Shown piece after piece: positions 1 to 8,977 of a stretch of 64,000 nucleotides of DNA; position 1 is the first letter of the stretch, and every line of letters begins with the position of its first letter. The position numbers were made by a program, and so were the translations under genes. The stretch spans positions 186,001-250,000 of the forward strand of contig NZ_BAABGM010000015.1 of the NCBI RefSeq assembly GCF_039541575.1. The letters are read 5' to 3'. This stretch comes from Fodinibacter luteus (GTDB lineage Bacteria; Actinomycetota; Actinomycetes; Actinomycetales; Dermatophilaceae). The notes under the pieces are model-generated. The model searched no databases. It had not been told where the DNA came from and was given only the letters and a program-made list of their open reading frames with translations.

Positions 1-345
1 AGGTCGCTCGTCATGCGGCCGGTGCACGTGTCGCTCCTCCCGCGAGTCGGAGACCCAGCGCCTCGGTCGGTCGCCACGGTCCTCCCGGGTCGAGGTGGCA
101 CCGCGATCGGACGCGTCACGCGAGTACCTCGGCCCGCGGGAGTCGTCGCGCTCCCAGCGCGGGGAGCGCTCGGCGCGGGGTCGCTTCGTCGAGGCCTCAC
201 CGGCGTCGGAGCGGGCGGCCCTCTTGGGCGTGCTCCTCGGGCCGTCCGGCTGGCCGCGGTGGTGCGGCTTCTTCGCGGTCTTGCGGGCCTCCGCCTTCTG
301 GGCGGCGGTCCAGCGGGCCTTCTTGGGCCCGGATGCCTTGGGCAT
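1..345 (-). CDS. Probable DEAD/DEAH-box RNA helicase, basic N-terminal extension (partial)
   Basis: This is a reading frame on the minus strand that starts with ATG at 345 and runs off the window start, leaving 115 codons. It begins MPKASGPKKARWTAAQKAEA and is very rich in Lys, Arg, Asp and Ser (runs such as RPRRWVSDSREER). It looks like the disordered, RNA-binding N-terminal tail of actinobacterial DEAD-box helicases; the catalytic core would lie outside the window. An AGGTGA sequence ends 8 nt before the ATG and can serve as ribosome binding site. The helicase assignment is inferred from the style of the extension only, because no helicase motif is visible here. A ribosome-associated basic protein is the alternative. 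Confidence 0.5.
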   Translation of the reverse strand, partial: MPKASGPKKARWTAAQKAEARKTAKKPHHRGQPDGPRSTPKRAARSDAGEASTKRPRAERSPRWERDDSRGPRYSRDASDRGATSTREDRGDRPRRWVSDSREERHVHRPHDERP

Positions 346-726
346 GGGGGTGTTCACCTGTGTTTCGTCATCGATCAGCGGAGACAGACACGTCTTCGGG
401 CCGATGGCGACAGCGGCGGAGCAAGACGAGCCTCGGACGCGGTGGTCCGTGGGCCGGTTCGACGAGGGAGGTGTCACCGGCGCACCGGGCGGGGATGGAG
501 CGGGTCGCACTCTGCGATCCCGGCGGACGCGGCCATGCGTCCGAGCACCTCGGTGGGAGGGACCAGCCTACCAGCGGCACGGCATCCGGCGGACCACGCG
601 CGGATGCCGTGCGGGCGCCGGGGTGTGCCCCCCGACAGGCAGTACCCGCCGCAGCCACCGCCACGACCGTGAACGACGCCGCCCGATCGACGCACTGCCT
701 GTCGGTGGGCACGGACGGGCGGTCGC
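346..726. other. Intergenic gap before the helicase gene
   Basis: About 380 nt lie between the divergently read helicase start and the end of the VanZ-like gene. I see no convincing coding frame with the usual GC pattern. The left part should hold the helicase promoter and leader; no clear -10 box was found. The right part holds an inverted repeat (see 632-705) that sits just past the VanZ stop codon. Confidence 0.5.
632..705. repeat. Inverted repeat, family A (CCGACAGGCAGT arms)
   Basis: Perfect 12-bp arms, CCGACAGGCAGT at 632-643 and ACTGCCTGTCGG at 694-705, flank a 50-nt loop. The arm core ACAGGCAGT/ACTGCCTGT recurs in two further elements at 25549-25621 and 25735-25807, so this is a dispersed family and not a chance palindrome. 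It lies 22 nt past the VanZ stop codon, so it may work as a terminator. Confidence 0.6.
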
Positions 727-1221
727 TCAGGAGCCCACCGGGACGGAGCCACCCACACCCCAGCGCCTCAGCAGGTGCGCCACGAGCACCCCGAGGGCGA
801 CGCCGACGAGGTCGGCGAGCACGTCGGCCGGGTCGCCGGCCCGGGTGGGCAGCACGGCGGCCTGGACGACCTCGCTCAGGACGGCGTGCCCCGCAAGCAC
901 CGCGACGACGACGGCCGACCGCAGCCCGGCGAGCAGGGCCAGGGCGGTCGGGGCGAGGAAGACGAGCACGTGCGCGACCTTGTCCGCGTGGGGGAAGAGC
1001 GGGCCCCCGGGCCCGGACGGGGCGTACAGGACGACGAGCTGGACGAGCACGGCAAGGGCGAGCAGCACGAGCAGCACCACCCGGCCGAGGCGGCCCGACT
1101 GCGCCACGGCGAGGGCCGGTGCGGTCCCGCCGCCCCCCTCGGTGTCGACGCCGGGACCACCGGGCCCGCCGGGACCACCGGGCCCACCCGTCGCGCCCAC
1201 GGCCTCGTCGCGAGCGGTCAT
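727..1221 (-). CDS. VanZ-like membrane protein
   Basis: A 164-residue protein. Residues 1-35 are a Gly-Pro-rich cytoplasmic tail (GPGGPGGPGG). They are followed by about four hydrophobic segments, with the loop FPHADKVAHVLVF (about 76-88) and a late SEVVQ...GDPADVLADLVG stretch. The HADKVxH loop and the DxxDxxADxxG signature are typical of the VanZ family, whose members are linked to glycopeptide or membrane stress, though the reaction is unknown. The ATG at 1221 overlaps the stop of a 15-codon upstream frame (ATGA), which itself overlaps the malic enzyme stop, so translation is probably coupled to the malic enzyme gene. A start further in is possible, because the N-terminal tail is low complexity. 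Confidence 0.75.
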   Translation of the reverse strand: MTARDEAVGATGGPGGPGGPGGPGVDTEGGGGTAPALAVAQSGRLGRVVLLVLLALAVLVQLVVLYAPSGPGGPLFPHADKVAHVLVFLAPTALALLAGLRSAVVVAVLAGHAVLSEVVQAAVLPTRAGDPADVLADLVGVALGVLVAHLLRRWGVGGSVPVGS

Positions 1222-1265
1222 GCGTCCCCGCCCGTCGCGCCCACGGCGGCGTCGTGACCGCTCAT
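1178..1265 (-). repeat. 44-bp tandem duplication creating a 15-codon mini-ORF before the VanZ gene
   Basis: Read on the minus strand, 1265-1222 and 1221-1178 are imperfect copies of one another. The first copy encodes MSGHDAAVGATGGDA and then stops; the second encodes the VanZ start MTARDEAVGATGG. The join GGGGACGCATGA occurs twice, so each stop codon overlaps the next start. The mini-ORF (1265 down to 1218) is either a by-product of the duplication or a coupling peptide. Nothing suggests a function for the peptide itself. Confidence 0.6.
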
Positions 1266-2692
1266 GCGTCCCCGCGCACGGCGACCGCGTCCCCGCGCGC
1301 GGCGACCGCCGCGCGCACCGCCTCGGCGACGACGTGGCTGACCTCGGGGTGGAACACGCTCGGGATGATGTAGGTCGCGTTGCGCTCGTCCTCGTGGACG
1401 ACGTCGGCGAGCGCGTCGGCGGCGGCGAGCAGGACGTCGATGTCGACGTGCGACACCCCGGAGTCGATGAGGCCGCGGAAGACTCCCGGGAAGACGAGCA
1501 CGTTGTTGATCTGGTTGGCGAAGTCGGACCGGCCGGTCGCGACGACCGCCGCGTGCCGGGCCGCGATGTCGGGGTCGACCTCGGGCACCGGGTTCGCCAT
1601 CGCGAACACGACGCTGTCCGGCGCCATCGACGCGATGTCCGCCTCGGTGAGGATGTCCGGCGCCGACACCCCGAGGAAGACGTCCGCGCCACGGAGCGCC
1701 TCTGCCAGGGTGCCGGTGACGTCGTCGGGGTTGGTGTGCGCGGCGATCCACGCGTGGTTGGGGTGGTCCCCTGACAGCACGTCGGCGCGCCCGCGGTGCA
1801 CGACGCCGTCGACGTCGGCGACGACGACGTGGCGCGCCCCCGCGTGGAGGAAGAGCTTGAGGATGGCGGTGCCCGCCGCACCGGCCCCGCTCATGACGAG
1901 ACGGACGTCCTCGAGCCGCTTGCCGACGACCCGCAGCGCGTTGCGCAGCGCGGCGAGCGCGACGATGGCCGTGCCGTGCTGATCGTCGTGGAAGACCGGG
2001 ATGTCGAGCTCCTCGCGCAGCCGCGCCTCGATCTCGAAGCACCGGGGCGCCGAGATGTCCTCGAGGTTGATGCCCGCGAACGCCGGGGAGATGGCCTTGA
2101 CCGTGCGGATGATCTCCTCGGTGTCGGTCGTGTCGAGGCAGATCGGGAAGGCGTCGATGTCGGCGAAGCGCTTGAACAGCGCCGCCTTGCCCTCCATGAC
2201 GGGCAGTGCGGCGAGCGGACCGATGTCGCCGAGCCCGAGCACCGCGGTGCCGTCGGTGACGACCGCGACGGTGTTGCGCTTGATCGTGAGGCGGCGGGCG
2301 TCGGCGGGGTTCTCGACGATGGCGGTGCACACCCGCGCCACCCCCGGGGTGTAGATGATCGAGAGGTCGTCCCGGGTGCGGATCGGCACCTTCGACTCGA
2401 CCGACAGCTTGCCGCCGAGGTGGGCGAGGAAGGTGCGGTCGGAGACCCGGCCGATCTCGACGCCCTCGGCGCCGCGCATCGCCTCGACGACGGTCTCGGC
2501 GTGCTCCGGGTCGTGCGTGAGCATCGTCAGGTCGATGCGGATCTTCGTCGCGCCGGATGCCGTGACGTCGAGCCCCGTGACGACCCCCCCGGCTGCCTCG
2601 ATGACCCCGGTCATCTCGCTCACGGCGGTGGCCCGCGCGGGGAGGGTGAGCCGGACGGTGACGGAGTTGGCGATCGACGGCGCAGGCGGCAT
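1262..2692 (-). CDS. NAD-dependent malic enzyme with N-terminal ACT domain
   Basis: A 476-residue cytoplasmic enzyme that decarboxylates malate to pyruvate with reduction of NAD(P). Residues 1-90 resemble an ACT regulatory domain (VTVRLTLPARATAVSEMTGVI). The core has the malic signature YTPGVARVC, the Lys-containing stretch LAALPVMEGKAALFK, the metal-binding FHDDQHGTA and a Rossmann segment SGAGAAGTAI. The length matches the short bacterial ACT-type malic enzymes. The C-terminus RGDAVAVRGDA is an internal duplication, and its TGA overlaps the next ATG. The start ATG at 2692 lies in the context GGTTGAATCCTGCGTATGCC, which resembles that of the PAP2 gene. Cofactor preference cannot be read from the sequence. 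With PPDK and pyruvate carboxylase nearby, it belongs to the pyruvate/malate node. Confidence 0.93.
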   Translation of the reverse strand: MPPAPSIANSVTVRLTLPARATAVSEMTGVIEAAGGVVTGLDVTASGATKIRIDLTMLTHDPEHAETVVEAMRGAEGVEIGRVSDRTFLAHLGGKLSVESKVPIRTRDDLSIIYTPGVARVCTAIVENPADARRLTIKRNTVAVVTDGTAVLGLGDIGPLAALPVMEGKAALFKRFADIDAFPICLDTTDTEEIIRTVKAISPAFAGINLEDISAPRCFEIEARLREELDIPVFHDDQHGTAIVALAALRNALRVVGKRLEDVRLVMSGAGAAGTAILKLFLHAGARHVVVADVDGVVHRGRADVLSGDHPNHAWIAAHTNPDDVTGTLAEALRGADVFLGVSAPDILTEADIASMAPDSVVFAMANPVPEVDPDIAARHAAVVATGRSDFANQINNVLVFPGVFRGLIDSGVSHVDIDVLLAAADALADVVHEDERNATYIIPSVFHPEVSHVVAEAVRAAVAARGDAVAVRGDA

Positions 2693-2758
2693 ACGCAGGA
2701 TTCAACCGCGTACCGACAGGTAGACCGAAACGAGCGCCGCCCGAGCGGTGCCGGGGGC

Positions 2759-2764
2759 TAGCGT
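2759..2764 (+). promoter_or_regulatory. -10 box (TAGCGT) for leaderless SIMPL gene
   Basis: TAGCGT ends 7 nt before the ATG at 2772, so transcription should begin at or next to the start codon. This supports the ATG over the in-frame GTG at 2748. No Shine-Dalgarno sequence is present. Confidence 0.6.
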
Positions 2765-2771
2765 GACGCCC

Positions 2772-3392
2772 ATGTCCGACCACGTGGAAGTCACCGGTTC
2801 CGGCACCGCGAGCGCGGTCCCCGACGTCGTCGTCCTCGACACCCGGGTCCAGTGCGAGGCGACCGACGTCGCGAGCGCCCTGGGCACGGCATCCGAGCGG
2901 GTCGCGTCGGTCGTCGAGGCGGCCGCCGGCCACGCGGTCGCCGCCGCCGACCGGCGCACGACCGGGATGGGGGTCTCGACCCGCTGGGACCGGGAGGGGC
3001 GCGCCATCGTCGGCTACACCGCCCACCAGACCCTGCGCCTCCTCGTGCGCGACCGCGAGCGGGTCGGCGACCTCATCGGCGCGCTCGCGGAGGCGGCCGG
3101 TGACGCCTTCGGCCTCGACGGCGTCACCCTCGAGGTCGCGGACCGCGGCCCGCTGCTCGAGTCGGCCCGCACCGCGGCGTTCGAGGACGCCCGTGCCAAG
3201 GCCGAGCAGTTCGCCGCTCTCGCCGGCCGCCCGCTCGGCGCGGTGCTGCGGGTCACCGAGGAGCACGACCGCACGATGCCGGTGCCGCGCTTCGCGGCAC
3301 GGGCGGCGATGGACGCCGGCGGTGGGATGCCGGTCGAGGCCGGGGAGTCCTCGGTCACCGCGTCGGTCACCGTGCGCTTCGGGCTGGGCTGA
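2772..3392 (+). CDS. SIMPL domain protein (DUF541)
   Basis: A 206-residue protein beginning MSDHVEVTGSGTASAVPD, the characteristic opening of SIMPL/DUF541 proteins, followed by the long helix and the YTAHQTLRLLVRD strand. The C-terminus has the typical ESSVTASVTVRFGL strand. The family folds as a BP26-like oligomer; its role is not settled, with links to cell envelope and stress in other bacteria. There is no signal peptide, unlike many relatives, so this copy is probably cytoplasmic. It is followed after 3 nt by the YgjV-GNAT gene, so the two form an operon. Confidence 0.85.
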   Translation: MSDHVEVTGSGTASAVPDVVVLDTRVQCEATDVASALGTASERVASVVEAAAGHAVAAADRRTTGMGVSTRWDREGRAIVGYTAHQTLRLLVRDRERVGDLIGALAEAAGDAFGLDGVTLEVADRGPLLESARTAAFEDARAKAEQFAALAGRPLGAVLRVTEEHDRTMPVPRFAARAAMDAGGGMPVEAGESSVTASVTVRFGLG

Positions 3393-3395
3393 GCC

Positions 3396-4010
3396 GTGAG
3401 CTGGGTCGACGCGCTCGGCTGGTTCGGGTCCGCGCTCCTCGTCTTCTCGCTGCTCCAGGCGCGCATCCTGCGGCTGCGCCTGCTCAACACGGTCGCGTGC
3501 GTCATCCTCGTCGTCTTCAACGCGATGATCGGGGTGTGGCCGATGGTCGCGATGAACGTCGTGCTCGCGTCCATCAACCTCTTCTTCATCGCCCGGCTGC
3601 TGCGCGAGAAGGGCGACGACAAGGCCTACGTCGTGCTCCCCGTCGGCGAGGGGGACGCGTACCTCGAGCACTTCCTCGACCTCCACCGCTCCGACATCGC
3701 CGGGTTCTTCCCGGCGTACGCACCCGGCCCGCCCGGCACCCACTCGGCCTACCTCGTGCAGCACCGGGACGAGACCGCGGGCGTCATCGTCGTGCGTGAC
3801 GCCGGCGGCGGCACGGCCCAGGTCGAGCTCGACTACGTCACGCCCCGGTTCCGCGACTTCACGCCCGGCGAGTTCGTCTTCCGCCGCTCCGGGCTGTTCC
3901 GCGAGCACGGCTTCCGCGAGGTGCTGACGCCACCCGGCATGGTCCGTCCGTACTACGAGCGGCTCGGCTTCACGCACGCGGGCGACCGCTACCGCCTCGC
4001 GATCACCTGA
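3396..4010 (+). CDS. YgjV-like membrane segment fused to GNAT-like domain
   Basis: A 204-residue protein starting with GTG 3 nt after the SIMPL stop. Residues 1-70 carry two to three membrane helices (WFGSALLVFSLLQAR, VACVILVVFNAMIGVWPMVAM) as in YgjV-type inner membrane proteins. Residues 75-204 look like a GNAT acetyltransferase fold: a conserved loop, the strand ETAGVIVVRD, FTPGEFVFRRSGLF, and a terminal PYYERLGFTHAGDRYRL that matches the classical YxxLGF end of GNAT proteins. A clear acetyl-CoA Q/RxxGxG/A loop is not obvious, so the domain may not be catalytic. The membrane tether suggests it acts at the inner face of the membrane. The substrate is unknown. Confidence 0.65.
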   Translation: MSWVDALGWFGSALLVFSLLQARILRLRLLNTVACVILVVFNAMIGVWPMVAMNVVLASINLFFIARLLREKGDDKAYVVLPVGEGDAYLEHFLDLHRSDIAGFFPAYAPGPPGTHSAYLVQHRDETAGVIVVRDAGGGTAQVELDYVTPRFRDFTPGEFVFRRSGLFREHGFREVLTPPGMVRPYYERLGFTHAGDRYRLAIT

Positions 4011-4092
4011 TTCGCCGCCGGACGGCCGCGCGAGTGGCGAACGCCACCGCCCGCAGGGCGGAACACGAGCGGCGGCATACCTCCCCCGGTAA

Positions 4093-4122
4093 TAGAATCA
4101 TCGGGTACTACAGTGCGTAGTA
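4093..4122 (+). promoter_or_regulatory. ppdK promoter with overlapping palindromic operator
   Basis: TAGAAT at 4093-4098 is a good -10 box. Starting 7 nt later lies TACTACAGTGCGTAGTA (4106-4122), a dyad with perfect 6-bp arms around a 5-nt centre. It covers the expected transcription start, the place where a repressor would block initiation. The arms resemble the TACTACA-type half-sites known for BlaI/MecI-like repressors, but the binding factor is unknown. The ribosome binding site GAGGAGG follows at 4131. Confidence 0.5.
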
Positions 4123-4145
4123 ACCAACCCGAGGAGGCAGCCACG

Positions 4146-6827
<2,682 letters not shown>

Positions 6828-7662
6828 GCCCGGTCGAGGGTCACCTTGACGCGGTGGCCCGTCACGACCGTGCCGAGCCAGGCGAGCCCGACGAGCCACC
6901 CCGCGACGACGTCGGTGAGCCAGTGGTGGCCGAGCCAGACCCGGGACAGGCCCATCGCGACGACGAACACGACGACGACCGACAGGACGAGCACCCGGCT
7001 GCGCGCGTGCGTGCGGCCGAGCATGACGAGGTAGGCCGCGAGCCCGAGCACGACGGTGGCGTTGAGGGTGTGCCCGGACGGGAACGACGCTGAGGTCTCG
7101 AGCGGAGGCACGGCGAGCTCCACCGGCGGCCGGGCCCGCCCGGCGAGGTCCTTGCCGAGCACGGTGACGAGCACCGATCCGGCGGCCGCGATCGCCATGA
7201 GTGCGACGGGCAACCAGGACCGCCGCCGCAGCGCGAGCACGGTGACGACGACGACGGCGATGACCGGCATCCCGACCGTGCCCCCGAGGTCGGTGAAGTG
7301 GGTGACGAGCTGCTCGCTGCGCGGGGTCCGGCTCGCGACGGCGGCGTCGAGCACCGGCTGGTCGAGGCCGGCCAGCCCCTCGCTGTCGACGACCGCCTCG
7401 TAGACCTCCGCGGACAGCAGCGTCGCGCCGAGCACGACGGCACCACCGACGGCCGTCGTGAGCACGAGGGCCAGGTTGGCCAGGCTCCAGCGCCAGGCCC
7501 GCCCGAGGAGCACGACGAGCCGGGCCACCGTCGCGACGAACCACCGGCCCGGCCGGGTGCGCCAGGTCGCGAGGTCGCGGTCGCCGATCCGCTCCGCGTC
7601 CGGCACGCCGGGGGCGAGGGGCGGCGTGGGCGGCATACGGCATTGAACCAGCCGCACGACCT

Positions 7663-7736
7663 CGCGGAGTCAGGAGCACCTCGTCGAGTCAGGGGGCTGC
7701 ACGCACCTGAGTCGGCGAAGTGCTCCTGACTCCGCG
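7663..7736. repeat. Long-armed inverted repeat between PAP2 and ssrA
   Basis: Perfect 17-bp arms CGCGGAGTCAGGAGCAC (7663-7679) and its complement (7720-7736) enclose a 40-nt loop that itself contains GAGTCAGG and CCTGAGTC. The element lies downstream of ssrA and upstream of the PAP2 start on the same strand, so it may act as a second terminator or a processing site. Confidence 0.65.
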
Positions 7737-7774
7737 GATGCCGCGGGCCGAGAACCGCGGCACGACGCGACGAC

Positions 7775-7805
7775 GGCCCGGCCCCGCACGGGGCGGGACC
7801 GGGCC
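7775..7805 (-). terminator. Probable ssrA terminator hairpin
   Basis: On the minus strand, GGCCCGG and CCGGGCC form the base of a GC-rich stem that continues with CCCGC/GCGGG. It starts 29 nt past the tmRNA 3' end. There is no U-tract, which is usual at this GC content. Confidence 0.55.
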
Positions 7806-7833
7806 GGTGGCCGGACGCGTGGGAGTGAGACCG

Positions 7834-8200
7834 TGGTGGAGGTGGCGGGAATCGAACCCGCGTCCACTGACGGGAAACCAGGGCTTCTCCGGGTGCAGTG
7901 CGCTGTGGATTTTCTCGGCCCCAGCGCTCGCGCGCACACGTCCGCTGACGGGCCCAGTCGAGAAGGAGTCCCGCGCCGTCCCCCGACATGACGACGCAGC
8001 AAGGTCTCTGGCTGACGCTGGTTACTGAGCCGAGACCGAGCTCAGGCCAACGGACTTCGGGCTCGCTCAGGCGGCGAGGGCGAAGTCGGTGCGCTTGGAA
8101 TCGGCACCTGTTGTTTTGCACGGAGCGTTGACGAGATGACCGTGCGTCCTCGACCCGCTTCCCCATGGCCTGCCGACCAATGTCGAAACCGATCACCCCC
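7834..8200 (-). ncRNA. ssrA: Transfer-messenger RNA (tmRNA)
   Basis: A 367-nt tmRNA for rescue of stalled ribosomes. The 5' end GGGGGTG (8200-8194) pairs with CACCTCC before the encoded 3' ACCA (7834). The T-arm GCGGGTTCGATTCCCGC and the 5' TTTCGACATTGG stretch are standard. The messenger part encodes the tag ADSKRTDFALAA, ending GCCGCCTGA, with GCC as the likely resume codon. The tag matches those of Micrococcales such as Micrococcus and Janibacter. The protein partner SmpB is encoded in the same window at 23511-23990. A clear promoter was not found upstream of 8200. Confidence 0.97.
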
Positions 8201-8341
8201 CTGAGGGGGCTCACTCCCACGCTGTCCAGTTGTGTGGCCGCCCGGTGCCTTCGCAGGGTGCGGCACGGCCAGTATGCCGTTCAACGCGCGCGTGCCCAAA
8301 CGACATTCCCGCGCGTGGTCTCCCCGACGGCGCGGCGCCGG

Positions 8342-8947
8342 TCAGCGATCGTGTCCGGGCGCGCCGGGCGCGCCGGGCGGGGTGCCGGGCGTCACCGGCG
8401 GGATGCCGGGCGTCACCGGCGGGATGCCGGGGGTCACCGGCGGCGTCGGCCGCACCGGCGGGGTATCGGGGGTCACCGGCGGGGTCGGCCGCACCGGTGG
8501 GGTGGTCGGCGGCGGGGTGGTCGGCGGGTCGGCGGTCGTGGGCGACGTCGCGTCCGGAAGCGGCGACGAGGGCACGTCAGCCGGTCCGCCCGCCGCCGGA
8601 CCGACCGACGGGATGCCCGCCGGCGGGTCCGCGGGCCCGGCCGGGGGCACGGGGACGGTGGCGCCGGGGCCGACCGGCGACGACGCGCCGCCCGTGGCAC
8701 TGGGCCGCACGCTCGACGGGGGGCCGCTCGACCCCGACCCGACGGAGGCGCTCGGGGACGACCTGGAGCTCGTGGGGCCCGGGTCCCCGAAGATGACGAG
8801 GCCGTCGACGGCGCCGGGCCCGCCGGCGAAGACGGTCAGCACGGCGACCGCGCTCAGCGCAGCGACCGACACCGCGAACGCCTGCAACGCGTTCGCGGCA
8901 CCGGAGGTGCGTTTCCGGGCGCTGTGTCGCCCGGCCCCTGCCGCCAT
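8342..8947 (-). CDS. Membrane-anchored proline-rich repeat protein
   Basis: A 201-residue protein of unknown function. After a basic N-terminus (MAAGAGRHSARKRTSG) there is a single membrane helix at about 22-42 (FAVSVAALSAVAVLTVFAGG), then an outside domain made almost only of Pro, Ser, Thr, Gly and Ala. The C-terminal third is a run of PPVTPGIPPVTPGI and VRPTPPVTPD repeats, ending GAPGHDR. It looks like a cell-wall spanning stalk. TAGAGT lies 7 nt before the ATG, which supports this start and a leaderless transcript. No sorting motif is present. Confidence 0.65.
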   Translation of the reverse strand: MAAGAGRHSARKRTSGAANALQAFAVSVAALSAVAVLTVFAGGPGAVDGLVIFGDPGPTSSRSSPSASVGSGSSGPPSSVRPSATGGASSPVGPGATVPVPPAGPADPPAGIPSVGPAAGGPADVPSSPLPDATSPTTADPPTTPPPTTPPVRPTPPVTPDTPPVRPTPPVTPGIPPVTPGIPPVTPGTPPGAPGAPGHDR

Positions 8948-8954
8948 GGGGCGA

Positions 8955-8960
8955 ACTCTA
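8955..8960 (-). promoter_or_regulatory. -10 box (TAGAGT), leaderless start
   Basis: Read on the minus strand, TAGAGT ends 7 nt before the ATG at 8947. There is no Shine-Dalgarno sequence. Confidence 0.55.
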
Positions 8961-8977
8961 GTCCGTCGGGCCGGCGG

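Noticed and set aside
8380..8500. CRISPR-like or regulatory repeat
   Set aside because: The repeats are in frame and code PPVTPGI units of the proline-rich membrane protein.
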